DNA from: Terriglobia bacterium
Lineage (GTDB): Bacteria > Acidobacteriota > Terriglobia > 20CM-2-55-15
Direction: 5' to 3'
Length of the DNA stretch: 64,000 nt
NCBI GenBank assembly: GCA_036496425.1
Contig: DASXLG010000020.1
Location: 23,502 to 87,501 of the forward strand
Positions within the stretch are counted from its first letter, which is position 1; every line of letters begins with the position of its first letter. Positions 54,357-63,358 of this stretch are shown here, in pieces. The notes beneath the pieces are model-generated. The model searched no databases, was not told the origin of the DNA, and saw only the letters and a list, made by a program, of their open reading frames with translations. The translations under genes were made by a program, and so were the position numbers.

Positions 54357-54722
54357 ATGCGCTACCTCGTGACCGCAAAAGTAAAGCCCGGCAGGGAAGA
54401 GGCTCTCGATCGAGCGATCGACGACGGTACGCTCGGGCGTGGCTCGGTTGCCGGCGATGAATACTCTCGGAACATGCAGGAAGCGCGGCAGCTCGATAGC
54501 GGAACCGTACAGTGGGTTGAAGTGTGTTACTGCGCGACGCCGCTGGCGGAAGAACGGCCGTACTGGGAAAAATACTTCGAGCTTTTAAAAGTCCAGAATG
54601 CTCATACGCGAAGCCGTTGCCGTGACCTTAACGGTACGCAACACTGGGCCTGCGACGACTGCGACTGCACGGCAAGGCTCGAAGAAAGACTCTCACGCAA
54701 GGGTGACCCGTTTCGGCGTTAG
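54357..54722 (+). CDS. Small Cys-rich protein of unknown function
   Basis: This 121-residue protein begins MRYLVTAKVKPGREEALDRA, which looks like a ferredoxin-like or stress-barrel beta strand with helix. The C-terminal part is cysteine-rich (VCYCATPL, SRCRDLNGTQHWACDDCDCT), with seven Cys residues that could hold zinc or a cluster. It is divergent from the Clp_N-cupin gene, with 43 bp between starts, so both may share a control region. A family A repeat follows its stop. The function is unknown. Confidence 0.68.
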   Translation: MRYLVTAKVKPGREEALDRAIDDGTLGRGSVAGDEYSRNMQEARQLDSGTVQWVEVCYCATPLAEERPYWEKYFELLKVQNAHTRSRCRDLNGTQHWACDDCDCTARLEERLSRKGDPFRR

Positions 54723-54723
54723 C

Positions 54724-54793
54724 ACCATTGCGCCATTCAAGGTTTCTGCATTTCAAATTTAGAACTGCAAAAACTTCGAATGATGCAATAGAT
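54724..54793. repeat. Inverted repeat family A, degenerate copy 2
   Basis: ACCATTGCGCCATTCAAGG and TTTCTGCATTTCA (54724-54755) match the left arm of the palindrome at 6223. The right side (about 54760-54793, TGCAAAAACTTCGAATGATGC) is a decayed complement. It fills the gap between the Cys-rich gene stop and the frr stop, two convergent genes. Confidence 0.8.
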
Positions 54794-55354
54794 CTAAACC
54801 GTCAAAATCTCCTGTTCCTTCTTTTTGGCCGCGTCTTCCAGCTTATGGATGTATTCATCGGTGAGCTTCTGGATTTCGGCGAGACCGTTCTTCTCGTCGT
54901 CTTCGGAGATGGTCTTGTCTTTGAGCATCTTTTTCAGCTTTTCATTTCCATCCCGGCGGATATTGCGGACAGCGGTCCGGTGATCTTCTAGCACGCTGTG
55001 CACATGCTTGGCGAACTGTTTGCGGCGTTCTTCGGTGAGAGGCGGAATCGGGACGCGAATCAGGCGGCCGTCGTTCGAGGGATTCAAACCAAGATCCGAT
55101 GCGCGGATGGCTTTATCGACGGGCCCGACCAGGGAGACGTCGTAGGGCTGGACGGTGATCAGCGTCGGTTCGGGCGTTCCGAGCTGCGCCACTTGATTGA
55201 TTGGAGTGGGAACGCCGTAATAGTCGACCTGGATGTTATCGAGAATCGAGATCGATGCACGGCCGGTGCGGATACTTGAAAGTTCTTTACGAATATCGTC
55301 GATGGCTTTGTCCATTCGTTTGCGAATCTGCGCAATTTCGTCTTTCATCGCCAT
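54794..55354 (-). CDS. frr: Ribosome recycling factor
   Basis: This 186-residue factor splits post-termination ribosomes together with EF-G. The N-terminal helix has MDKAIDDIRKELSSIRTGRA. The hinge and domain II contain YYGVPTPINQVAQLGTPEP and IRVPIPPLTEERRKQFAKHV. It is the last gene of the rpsB-tsf-pyrH-frr operon, 20 bp after pyrH. Confidence 0.97.
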   Translation of the reverse strand: MAMKDEIAQIRKRMDKAIDDIRKELSSIRTGRASISILDNIQVDYYGVPTPINQVAQLGTPEPTLITVQPYDVSLVGPVDKAIRASDLGLNPSNDGRLIRVPIPPLTEERRKQFAKHVHSVLEDHRTAVRNIRRDGNEKLKKMLKDKTISEDDEKNGLAEIQKLTDEYIHKLEDAAKKKEQEILTV

Positions 55355-55374
55355 GAGAGACCTCCTTCGGCCGG

Positions 55375-56085
55375 CTAATACACCAACGAACCGATTTTTT
55401 CTCCTTCGATAACTCTTCGAATGTTGCCCTTCGTCCTGATATTAAACACGATAATCGGAACTTTATTATCCATGCAGAGCGAAATCGCTGTCGTGTCCAT
55501 CACACCAAGACTCTGAGTCAGAACATCCATATAGGTGATTTCCGCGTACTTCGTCGCATTGGGTACTTTGACGGGATCGGCATTATAGATGCCGTCCACT
55601 TTGGTTGCCTTGAGAATCACGTCGGCTTTGATTTCCATGGCGCGAAGCGCCGCCGTGGTATCTGTTGAAAAATAGGGGTTGCCGGTCCCCGCGGCGAATA
55701 TGACGAGACGGCGTTTCTCCAGATGGCGGATGGCGCGCCGCCGGATGTACATTTCGGCGACCTGACGCATCTCGATTGCGGACTGGACGCGGGTATAGAC
55801 GTCCATCTTTTCCAAGGCGTCCTGAATCGCGAGTGCATTGATCACCGTGGCCAGCATTCCCATGTGATCCGCGGTGACGCGATCGAATCCTTCCGCGCTG
55901 GCTTTGATACCGCGGAAGATGTTGCCGCCTCCGATAACCACCGCAACCTCGACACCGAGGTCATGGACGTCTTTGATCTCCGACGCAATACGGGACACGA
56001 CGTGAGGATCGATGCCGAAGCCCTGATCTCCCATCAGGGCTTCGCCGCTGAGCTTCAGCAGGACGCGGTTGTATTTCGTCGTCAT
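55375..56085 (-). CDS. pyrH: UMP kinase
   Basis: This 236-residue hexameric UMP kinase has [52 protein letters not shown] and the UMP-binding [20 protein letters not shown]. It phosphorylates UMP to UDP. It sits 9 bp after tsf, in the usual tsf-pyrH-frr order. Confidence 0.97.
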   Translation of the reverse strand: MTTKYNRVLLKLSGEALMGDQGFGIDPHVVSRIASEIKDVHDLGVEVAVVIGGGNIFRGIKASAEGFDRVTADHMGMLATVINALAIQDALEKMDVYTRVQSAIEMRQVAEMYIRRRAIRHLEKRRLVIFAAGTGNPYFSTDTTAALRAMEIKADVILKATKVDGIYNADPVKVPNATKYAEITYMDVLTQSLGVMDTTAISLCMDNKVPIIVFNIRTKGNIRRVIEGEKIGSLVY

Positions 56086-56094
56086 GGATGGTGA

Positions 56095-56745
56095 CTATTG
56101 CCCCAAGGCCGCCGCGACGTCGCCGGCCAGATCGGTGGAACGCTTTTCGAGCCCTTCGCCGGTTTTGAAGCGCGCAAACCGGCGGACCTGGATATTCTCG
56201 CCGATCTTCCCGACCAGATTGTGGATCAGATCCTTGACCGTGATATTCGGGTCTTTTACGAACTTCTGATCGTACAGACAGGCCATCTCGTAATAAGACT
56301 CGAGTTTGCCTTCTGCGATTTTATCGATGATCTTCTCAGGCTTTCCAGAGGCGCGGGCCTGATCCTTATAGATCTCTTTCTCTTTTTCGAGAACCTCGCC
56401 GGGCACGTCTTCGCGCTTCACGTACAACGGATTCACGGCGGCGATATGCATGGCGATATCTTTGACCAGCGCCAGAAAATCCTCGTTGCGCGCGGCGAAA
56501 TCGGTTTCGCAATTCACTTCGACGAGAACGCCGAGTTTGCCGCCGGCGTGGATGTAATGTCCGATCATTCCTTCGGCGGCGATGCGCGTGGCTTTCTTCT
56601 GGGCCGAAGCAAGGCCTTTCTTCCGGAGGATCGTGACTGCTTCTTCCATATCGCCCTTGGCTTCGACCAGGGCGTTCTTACAGTCCATCATTCCGGCTCC
56701 GGTCTTCTCGCGGAGGTCTTTGACGGTGGTTGCTTTAATTTCCAT
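56095..56745 (-). CDS. tsf: Elongation factor Ts
   Basis: This 216-residue EF-Ts exchanges GDP on EF-Tu. The N-terminal UBA-like domain has [19 protein letters not shown]. The core has [19 protein letters not shown], the TDF motif that contacts EF-Tu. The start at 56745 ([10 protein letters not shown]) is the family N-terminus. The upstream in-frame ATG at 56784 lies in the hairpin between rpsB and tsf. The length matches short bacterial EF-Ts forms. Confidence 0.97.
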   Translation of the reverse strand: MEIKATTVKDLREKTGAGMMDCKNALVEAKGDMEEAVTILRKKGLASAQKKATRIAAEGMIGHYIHAGGKLGVLVEVNCETDFAARNEDFLALVKDIAMHIAAVNPLYVKREDVPGEVLEKEKEIYKDQARASGKPEKIIDKIAEGKLESYYEMACLYDQKFVKDPNITVKDLIHNLVGKIGENIQVRRFARFKTGEGLEKRSTDLAGDVAAALGQ

Positions 56746-56768
56746 TGCTCTTCCTTTAAACAGAAAAA

Positions 56769-56809
56769 TAGCCACAAAAGGCACATTGATTTCGTGCCTC
56801 TTGTGGCTA
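56769..56809. repeat. Hairpin of family C between rpsB and tsf
   Basis: Sixteen-nt arms with one mismatch (TAGCCACAAAAGGCAC at 56769-56784, complement at 56794-56809) flank a 9-nt loop. T-rich stretches follow on both strands. In the direction of rpsB-tsf transcription (minus) it is followed by TATTTTTCTG, so it may act as a partial terminator that sets the rpsB to tsf ratio. The sequence also belongs to dispersed family C. Confidence 0.72.
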
Positions 56810-56817
56810 ATTCTTTT

Positions 56818-57654
56818 TTACATTATCGCGGCTTCGTTCGGCGTCTCTACCGGCTGTTCGTCGCTCGCCACGTGCGTTCGTTCCGGCTTCGGACCACCAC
56901 GATCAAATGGCATCACGACGCCTTCTTCAGATTCGTCGACCGGAGGCCGCGGGATGGTACCGCCTTCTTTATTTACCGCCTGCCCCTCAATGACGGATTC
57001 CGAAATCTTCGATGCGAAGAGGCGGATCGCGCGGAGGGCGTCGTCATTACCGGGAATGACATAGTCGATGACATCGGGATCGCAATTCGTATCGACGATG
57101 GCGACCACCGGAATTCCGAGACGCCGCGCTTCGGCGACTGCGATTTCTTCGTTCTTCGAATCGATGATGAAGATGGCATCGGGCAGTCCGGGCATGTTCT
57201 TGATGCCGGACAGGTTCTTTTCAAGACCTTTTCGTTCCCGCTCCAGGCGGGTGACTTCCTTCTTCGGAAGCAGCTCGTACCGGCCATCGGTTGCCATGCC
57301 ATCGAGCTCTTTTAATCTTTTGATGGACTTCTGGATTGTCGAGAAATTCGTAAGCAATCCACCCAGCCACCGCTGGTTGACAAAAAACATGTTGCAGCGC
57401 AGCGCCTCTTCGGCGATTGCGTCTTGAGCCTGACGTTTGGTGCCGACGAACAGGATTGTTTTTCCCTGGGCCGTCAGTTCGGTCACGAATTGGGTTGCTT
57501 CCTTGAAGAGGCGGAGTGTCTTCTGGAGATCGATGATGTAGATACCGTTCCGTTCGCCGAAAATGTACTGCTTCATTTTCGGATTCCAGCGCTTCGTCTG
57601 ATGTCCAAAGTGGACGCCAGCCTCCAAAAGTTCCTTCATTGTAATAGACGCCAA
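56818..57654 (-). CDS. rpsB: 30S ribosomal protein S2
   Basis: This 278-residue S2 has [20 protein letters not shown], the [18 protein letters not shown] block, [13 protein letters not shown] [15 protein letters not shown] and [21 protein letters not shown] non-conserved acidic/Pro tail of about 40 residues follows. The start is a TTG (ASITMKELL) with a perfect GGAGG five bases upstream (plus-strand CCTCC at 57660-57664). The ribosome binding site therefore decides for TTG over the ATG at 57639. Confidence 0.97.
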   Translation of the reverse strand: MASITMKELLEAGVHFGHQTKRWNPKMKQYIFGERNGIYIIDLQKTLRLFKEATQFVTELTAQGKTILFVGTKRQAQDAIAEEALRCNMFFVNQRWLGGLLTNFSTIQKSIKRLKELDGMATDGRYELLPKKEVTRLERERKGLEKNLSGIKNMPGLPDAIFIIDSKNEEIAVAEARRLGIPVVAIVDTNCDPDVIDYVIPGNDDALRAIRLFASKISESVIEGQAVNKEGGTIPRPPVDESEEGVVMPFDRGGPKPERTHVASDEQPVETPNEAAIM

Positions 57655-57697
57655 ATAAACCTCCGTTTCGAATTTGTGAACACGCTATCGCTTATAG

Positions 57698-57735
57698 AAA
57701 AAGTCGCCAGCGGGGAGGCGATCCCCCCTGGCGAC
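57698..57735 (-). terminator. Rho-independent terminator of the rplM-rpsI operon
   Basis: On the minus strand an 8-bp outer stem (GTCGCCAG with CTGGCGAC; plus 57703-57710 and 57728-57735), with an inner GGGG/CCCC stem, is followed by TTTTT (plus 57698-57702). It lies 8 bp after the rpsI stop and separates this operon from rpsB. Confidence 0.88.
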
Positions 57736-57742
57736 AACCAAC

Positions 57743-58135
57743 TTACCGTTTGGAGAACTGGAAGCGTTTTCGCGCGCCCGGCTGTCCGTATTTCTTGCGT
57801 TCCTTCATGCGCGGATCGCGCGTCAGGAAACCTTCTTTTTTAAGGACGCCCCGCAGCTCCGCGCTGAATTCGCAAAGCGCGCGAGCGATGCCGTGCTGCA
57901 CTGCGCCGGCCTGGCCGTGAGGACCGCCGCCGGCAACGCGCACATGGACGTCAAATTTGTTCAGGGTATCTGAAGCTTCCAGCGGCCGCTTCACGAGCAT
58001 CCGGTGGGTTTCATCGAAAAAGTATTGTTCGAGTTTTCGATCGTTGACTGTGAAGCTTCCGTTGCCCGGTCGAAGAATCACACGGGCCGTCGATGTCTTT
58101 CGACGGCCCGTGCCCAAGTGCTGAACTGAACTCAA
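57743..58135 (-). CDS. rpsI: 30S ribosomal protein S9
   Basis: This 130-residue S9 has [19 protein letters not shown] at the N-terminus, [20 protein letters not shown], and the C-terminal tail [18 protein letters not shown] that reaches the P-site tRNA. It overlaps the rplM stop by 4 bp. Confidence 0.98.
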   Translation of the reverse strand: MSSVQHLGTGRRKTSTARVILRPGNGSFTVNDRKLEQYFFDETHRMLVKRPLEASDTLNKFDVHVRVAGGGPHGQAGAVQHGIARALCEFSAELRGVLKKEGFLTRDPRMKERKKYGQPGARKRFQFSKR

Positions 58136-58569
58136 ATAGCCTCCAAACGTTCCGGCGTCTGCGCCGCATGCGGGTGCTGATCCGCGTGATAAATCTTCAA
58201 GCGCTTCACCATGCGCTTCCGAAGCTTGTTTTTGGGCAGCATCCCCAAAACCGCTTCCCGAATAAGCCGTTCCGGCTTCGTCTCAAATACCTTACGGGCG
58301 GCAACCTCCCGCAATCCGCCGGGATATAAAGTGTGCCACCGATACACCTTTTTATCGAGTTTTTCGCCGGTGAGTTTTATCTTGTCTGCATTAACAATGA
58401 TGACATGGTCGCCACTCACCAGGAAAGGGACATAGTGCGGTCTATGTTTCCCCGATAAAATAGTTGCCGCTTTCGTTGCGACTCGTCCAAGTACTTGATC
58501 CGTCGCGTCGATCACGTACCATTTGTCCATGGCGGCTAATTCGCCTGCCGTCGGAAATCGCGTAGACAT
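58132..58569 (-). CDS. rplM: 50S ribosomal protein L13
   Basis: This 145-residue L13 has [53 protein letters not shown] and [26 protein letters not shown] site nine bases upstream supports the ATG. It is the first gene of the rplM-rpsI operon, with a strong promoter 40 bp upstream. Confidence 0.98.
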   Translation of the reverse strand: MSTRFPTAGELAAMDKWYVIDATDQVLGRVATKAATILSGKHRPHYVPFLVSGDHVIIVNADKIKLTGEKLDKKVYRWHTLYPGGLREVAARKVFETKPERLIREAVLGMLPKNKLRKRMVKRLKIYHADQHPHAAQTPERLEAI

Positions 58570-58608
58570 GCACAGTCCCTCATATCAGCCGATATACAAA
58601 AGTTTGAT

Positions 58609-58636
58609 AGTATAGGAGCCCCTTACATCATGTCAA
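58609..58636 (-). promoter_or_regulatory. Strong sigma-70 type promoter of rplM-rpsI
   Basis: On the minus strand, consensus TTGACA (plus 58631-58636) is followed after 16 bp by TATACT (plus 58609-58614). Transcription would start near 58602 and give a leader of about 33 nt before the rplM ATG. The -35 box overlaps codons 1-3 of the divergent protease gene that starts at 58630. Confidence 0.68.
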
Positions 58637-59997
58637 GCAAACCAGTGGTTGTTCTCATGGCGTTAACGTCGCTTCTGGTGGTTCCCGGGGCCTTTCCGGC
58701 ACGCTCCGCGACGCTCCAGGCGGGCTCTGTCACGGATCTCCTTCTAAAAGATGACATACAGCAAGCCGAGGCCCTGCTCGCCCGGCAACCCAAAACCGCT
58801 GAAACCATTGCTTTGCACGGAGAAATTGAATTTCGGAAGGGTAATTTCGCCGAGGCCGAAAAGGCCTACCGGGACGCCCTGAAAATGGATTCCAGGAACG
58901 CCAGGTCTCACTTTGGCCTCGGCAAGCTGGACATGACGAAAGTCAAGCCCAAAGCGGCCCTCCAGGAGATCAACCAGGCCATCGCGCTGGATCCCAAGGA
59001 GCCCATCTACAGGCTCTACGCAAGCGAAGCGGCAGGCATGGATAAAAAGAACGATGAGCAACGCCGGCAGCTCGAAGAGTACCTGAAGCTGAATCCCAGG
59101 GATGAGGACCACGTGACCGAAGCCAAGGCGGGGCTGGAAATGCTGAAGGCATTCGGCAGCGAAGATACCGGCGTGGTTCACGCGCCTGAAAAACCGGCTC
59201 CGATCCACTTCCGCAAAGTGCTCAATCTGATTTTCACGGAAATCATGATCGACGGCAAAGGCCCGTACAACTTCGCGATCGACACCGGCGCGACACAGAC
59301 CGTGATCAGCGAAAAGCTGGCAACCTCCATCGGCCTGCAACCCATCACCTCGACCGTCGTCTTCGGAATCGGCGGCGCCGGAAAAGTCGACACGAAGATT
59401 TACAAAGTGAAGGAACTCTCGGCGGGCGACATCAAGGTGAACAATGTTCCGGTCGGCACATTCGACGACCCGGTGATCTCGCAGATCGCCGACGGCATTC
59501 TTGGCACCTCGATCTTCTCGGACTTCATCATCACGGTCGATTATCCGAACGGCCAGTTGGAGCTCACTCGAAAGCGCCCGGCAGCCGCAGCAGGCAGCGA
59601 GACCATTCCGGTCTGGTTCTTCAGCAATCTTCTTTTGTTGCCGATGGACGTGAACGGCAAACATGGCAATTTCATCGTCGACACCGGCGCCGTCACCACC
59701 GTCATTTCGCACAGCATGGCCGCGCAGTTGGGAGTCAACGAAAACACGCCCGGCGCGAAGGTCGATCTGGGAATTGCCGGAGTCGGCGGCTTTGAAGGCA
59801 CCGTGCTGAAGATTCCAAACGTCACCTTCAAGACCCAGAAGAACACCGAGGTTTTTCCGCAGGTCGTTGCGATCGATCTGAGACAGATCTCCAAAATGAT
59901 CGGAACGGAAGTATCCGGCGTCGTGGGATTCGACTTCCTGTCGGACTACAAGCTCACTCTCGATTACTATGCGGCGGACGTGGTGCTGGGGAAGTAG
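58630..59997 (+). CDS. Exported retropepsin-like aspartic protease with TPR and two catalytic domains
   Basis: This 455-residue protein has a signal peptide (MALTSLLVVPGAFPARS). TPR-like helices cover about 35-170 (AEKAYRDALKMDSRNARSHF). Two retropepsin-like aspartyl domains follow, each with a catalytic DTGA (Asp218 in FAIDTGATQTVIS, Asp351 in FIVDTGAVTTVIS) and a C-terminal hydrophobic hallmark (ILGTSIFSDF and VVGFDFLSDY). Retropepsins normally dimerise to join two Asp. Here both are in one chain, so an internal pseudo-dimer like pepsin is plausible. The substrate is unknown, and a periplasmic location is expected. Confidence 0.88.
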   Translation: MSSKPVVVLMALTSLLVVPGAFPARSATLQAGSVTDLLLKDDIQQAEALLARQPKTAETIALHGEIEFRKGNFAEAEKAYRDALKMDSRNARSHFGLGKLDMTKVKPKAALQEINQAIALDPKEPIYRLYASEAAGMDKKNDEQRRQLEEYLKLNPRDEDHVTEAKAGLEMLKAFGSEDTGVVHAPEKPAPIHFRKVLNLIFTEIMIDGKGPYNFAIDTGATQTVISEKLATSIGLQPITSTVVFGIGGAGKVDTKIYKVKELSAGDIKVNNVPVGTFDDPVISQIADGILGTSIFSDFIITVDYPNGQLELTRKRPAAAAGSETIPVWFFSNLLLLPMDVNGKHGNFIVDTGAVTTVISHSMAAQLGVNENTPGAKVDLGIAGVGGFEGTVLKIPNVTFKTQKNTEVFPQVVAIDLRQISKMIGTEVSGVVGFDFLSDYKLTLDYYAADVVLGK

Positions 59998-60043
59998 ACA
60001 TGGTGAATCGACTTTTTGTGCAAAGCTCATAAAATACTAGGGA

Positions 60044-60940
60044 GTGACACAAGAACGCCGCAATCCTCGCTCCGTTGATATCGATCTCTTTCCAACCGAA
60101 CGGATCTTGAAAATCATCAATGCGGAGGACGCGCTCGTAGCCGGCGCCGTAGCCGCAGCGATACCCGAGATCGCCAAAGTCATCGACGTGGCGGTGCACT
60201 GTGTCCGGTCCGGCGGACACATCATCTACGTGGGAACCGGCACCAGCGGCAGGATCGCAATTATCGACGCTGTCGAATGCCCACCGACTTTCGGCACGGA
60301 GCCGGAATGGATTCAGGCGGTAATGGCAGGCGGCGCGAAAGCATTCGTGCAAGCCATCGAAGGTTCGGAAGACGATGTCGAAAAAGCAGCTTCCGATCTC
60401 AAAGCAAAAAAACTGAGCGCGGACGACCTGGTCATCGGCATCGCAGCCAGTGGCAGCACGCCTTACACACTGGCGGCCCTCGAAGTTGCAAAAGGCAAAG
60501 GCGCCAGGACCGCAGCGGTTGTTTGCGCCGAAAACAGCCCGATCTCGAAGATTGCCGAGATCACCGTCTGCACTGCCGTGGGAGCGGAAGTGATTACCGG
60601 CTCGACGCGCATGAAAGCGGGAACCGCCCAGAAACTCGTGCTCAACATGTTCAGCACGGCATTGATGATCCGGCTGGGCATGACATACAGCAACTGGATG
60701 ATCAACGTCGGGATGACGAATCAAAAGCTGCGCACCCGCGGGCAACACATCCTTCAGGAAATCCTCGGCGTCAAGCCTGCTGAGGCGGAAAAACTGGTGG
60801 CTGCCTCCGGAGCAAATCTGAAGGTCGCCGTCATCATGGGCGCGACCGGATGCGATCGCAAAGAAGCCGAAAAGCGGCTCGCAGAAGCGGACGGCAATCT
60901 TCGATCCGTCCTTGGCCATCTCGGAAGCGGACGTGAGTAA
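60044..60940 (+). CDS. murQ: N-acetylmuramic acid 6-phosphate etherase
   Basis: This 298-residue SIS-fold lyase cleaves the lactyl ether of MurNAc-6-phosphate to GlcNAc-6-phosphate during peptidoglycan recycling. The motifs are YVGTGTSGRIAIIDAVECPP, VIGIAASGSTPYTLAAL, TGSTRMKAGTAQKLVLNM and the UBA-like C-terminal helices. It starts at a GTG preceded by AGGGA. It is coupled to nagA, the next step of the same route. Confidence 0.96.
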   Translation: MTQERRNPRSVDIDLFPTERILKIINAEDALVAGAVAAAIPEIAKVIDVAVHCVRSGGHIIYVGTGTSGRIAIIDAVECPPTFGTEPEWIQAVMAGGAKAFVQAIEGSEDDVEKAASDLKAKKLSADDLVIGIAASGSTPYTLAALEVAKGKGARTAAVVCAENSPISKIAEITVCTAVGAEVITGSTRMKAGTAQKLVLNMFSTALMIRLGMTYSNWMINVGMTNQKLRTRGQHILQEILGVKPAEAEKLVAASGANLKVAVIMGATGCDRKEAEKRLAEADGNLRSVLGHLGSGRE

Positions 60941-62099
60941 CACCAAGCCAATCGCAATCGACGCCGGCGCAGTATTCACTCCGATCCGGAAGTTCGCGCC
61001 CGGCCGGCTCATCATCGACGGCCGTTCCATTGTTGAAATCGGAGAAGTGGAAACCGTGCGGATTCCGCGCACCGCCGAGCGCATCGATGCTTCGAAGCTT
61101 GTCGCAACACCGGGTTTCATCGATCCCCATATTCACGGCTGCGGTGGAGTCGATGTCATGGACGGTTCCCACAGTTCGCTGAATGCGGTCAGCCGCATTG
61201 TTGCGCGGCATGGGACGACAGCCTTTTTGCCCACAACCGTCTCATCCGCCCCGGAAGTTCTCACGAACGCGGTTGAACAACTTGGGATCGCAATGTCGCG
61301 CCCATTTGACGGCGCGACGCCTTTGGGAATCCACCTGGAAGGCCCGTTCATCAGCACCGAGAAACGCGGCACTCATAAGAGTTCGAACATTGTGCCGCCC
61401 GATCCCGGCCTGCTGGAGAAATGGATCCAGGCCTCGAATGGTTCTGTTCGGCTTTTGACCGTTGCGCCGGAATTGGAAGGCATCGACAAGGTGTTCATCA
61501 TGGCGAAACACTTCGGTGTGACCATCGCGATGGGCCATTCCAATGCAACTTATACGGAGGCGGGACACGCCGTGGATCGCGGCGTCTGTTATGCCGTCCA
61601 CACTTTCAATGCGATGCGCGGATTCAGCCACCGGGATCCGGGAATTGCCGGCGCCGTCCTCGCAGACGATCGAATTTTCGCAGAAATCATTTCCGATGGC
61701 ATTCACGTCGATCCGGCGGTGATCCGGACTTTCGCCCGCGCCAAAGGGAAAACGCGTGTCCTGCTCGTGACCGATGCGATCAGCGCCACGGACATGCCCG
61801 ACGGAAGTTATCGGCTGGGCGGGCATACGGTCGATGTCGCCGGCGGTGTTTGCCGCGACGGCGAGGGCCGGTTGGCTGGGAGCACATTGACGCAGGAAAT
61901 CGCTTTCAAGAACTTCACTGCGTGGTCAGGCTGGCCGTTCGAGGACGCGCTTCTTGGGCTGACGTTAAACCCCGCCCGCGCGCTTCAGCTCGAAGGAAAG
62001 GGTTCGCTGGAAGCAGGCGCTGACGCCGACGTTGCGATACTCGACCGCGAGTTTCGTGTCGTGATGACATTTGTCGGAGGGAAGAAGGTTTTCGGTTAG
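60933..62099 (+). CDS. nagA: N-acetylglucosamine-6-phosphate deacetylase
   Basis: This 388-residue amidohydrolase-fold enzyme deacetylates GlcNAc-6-phosphate. Metal and active-site motifs are GFIDPHIHGCGG (HxH), GIHLEGPFIS (Glu), AMGHSNATY (His), AVHTFNAMRG (His) and LVTDAISATDMPDG (catalytic Asp). The GTG at 60933 is chosen because it overlaps the murQ stop and has GGAAGCGG just before it. A TTG at 60912 would add seven residues. murA follows 5 bp later. Confidence 0.95.
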   Translation: MSNTKPIAIDAGAVFTPIRKFAPGRLIIDGRSIVEIGEVETVRIPRTAERIDASKLVATPGFIDPHIHGCGGVDVMDGSHSSLNAVSRIVARHGTTAFLPTTVSSAPEVLTNAVEQLGIAMSRPFDGATPLGIHLEGPFISTEKRGTHKSSNIVPPDPGLLEKWIQASNGSVRLLTVAPELEGIDKVFIMAKHFGVTIAMGHSNATYTEAGHAVDRGVCYAVHTFNAMRGFSHRDPGIAGAVLADDRIFAEIISDGIHVDPAVIRTFARAKGKTRVLLVTDAISATDMPDGSYRLGGHTVDVAGGVCRDGEGRLAGSTLTQEIAFKNFTAWSGWPFEDALLGLTLNPARALQLEGKGSLEAGADADVAILDREFRVVMTFVGGKKVFG

Positions 62100-62104
62100 C
62101 CATT

Positions 62105-63358
62105 ATGGACAAACTTAAAATCACTGGTGGACGCCGCCTCGAAGGCCGCGTCAGAATCAGCGGCGCAAAGAATTCCGCTTTGCCGGCAATGGCGGCAGCT
62201 CTATTGACTGCCGGTGAGGTCACGCTTCAAAACATTCCGCTCGTTAACGACATCTACACCAGCCGCCGGCTCTTGCGCGAGTTGGGAGCGGCGGTGGAAT
62301 TCGAAGACGATCACTGCGTCCGGTTGCAGGCGCAAAAGATCCTGTCGCATGAAGCGCCCTACGATCTGGTGAAAACGATGCGGGCGTCCGTTCTCGTTCT
62401 CGGCCCGCTGCTTGCCCGGACGGGACGGGCCCGCGTTTCGATGCCGGGCGGCTGTGCCATTGGCGCCCGGCCCATCAACCTGCACATCAAGGGCTTCGAA
62501 CAGATGGGCGCCACCGTCCGCACCGAGCATGGATACGTCGAGGCCTCCGCAGAGCGCCTCTCAGGCGCGGACATCGTTTTCGATAAAATCACGGTCACAG
62601 GAACGGAAAACCTGATGATGGCGGCGGCGCTGGCGGATGGAACAACTGTTTTACAGAACGCGGCGTGCGAACCCGAGATTGTCGATATCGCCGACATGCT
62701 CAAAGATATGGGCGCGAAGATTCAAGGAGCAGGCACGCCGACGATCACCATTCACGGCGTCAAGGAACTGAAAGGCACCACCCACCGGATCATTCCGGAT
62801 CGCATCGAGGCCGGAACGTTTCTCGTCGCCGGCGCAATGACAGCCGGCGACCTGGAGATCATTGACTCAAACCCGGTGCACCTCACCGGCATCATTGAAA
62901 AACTTCGGGAAACCGGCGCCACTCTTGAAACGGGAACGGGAGGTATCCGCGTGCGCGGATGCAGCGATTTGAAGGCGGCGGACGTGGTAACCAGCGAGTA
63001 TCCGGGATTCGCGACCGACATGCAGGCTCAGTACATGGCGCTGGCAACTCAGGCCGCCGGCACTTCCATGATCACCGAGAATATCTTCGAAAACCGTTTT
63101 ATGCATGCCAGCGAACTGATGCGCATGGGAGCGAACATCCGGATCGATGGGTCCCGCGCCATCGTGACCGGAAAGACGCGGCTGAGCGGCGCCACCGTCA
63201 TCGCATCCGATCTCCGCGCGAGCGCATCGCTTGTGCTCGCGGCTCTGGTTGCAGATGGATTTACCCTGATCGATCGCGTCTACCACCTGGATCGCGGCTA
63301 CGAAAAAATAGAGGAGAAGCTGCAGTCCGTAGGCGCTCAGATCGAGCGGCTGAAGTGA
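62105..63358 (+). CDS. murA: UDP-N-acetylglucosamine 1-carboxyvinyltransferase
   Basis: This 417-residue enzyme performs the first committed step of peptidoglycan synthesis, adding enolpyruvate to UDP-GlcNAc. The N-terminal [20 protein letters not shown] and the active-site loop [18 protein letters not shown] are present with Cys117, the fosfomycin-sensitive form. The later blocks [17 protein letters not shown] and [17 protein letters not shown] are intact. It follows murQ-nagA, so recycling and synthesis genes are linked. Its stop abuts the convergent nucleotidase gene. Confidence 0.98.
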   Translation: MDKLKITGGRRLEGRVRISGAKNSALPAMAAALLTAGEVTLQNIPLVNDIYTSRRLLRELGAAVEFEDDHCVRLQAQKILSHEAPYDLVKTMRASVLVLGPLLARTGRARVSMPGGCAIGARPINLHIKGFEQMGATVRTEHGYVEASAERLSGADIVFDKITVTGTENLMMAAALADGTTVLQNAACEPEIVDIADMLKDMGAKIQGAGTPTITIHGVKELKGTTHRIIPDRIEAGTFLVAGAMTAGDLEIIDSNPVHLTGIIEKLRETGATLETGTGGIRVRGCSDLKAADVVTSEYPGFATDMQAQYMALATQAAGTSMITENIFENRFMHASELMRMGANIRIDGSRAIVTGKTRLSGATVIASDLRASASLVLAALVADGFTLIDRVYHLDRGYEKIEEKLQSVGAQIERLK

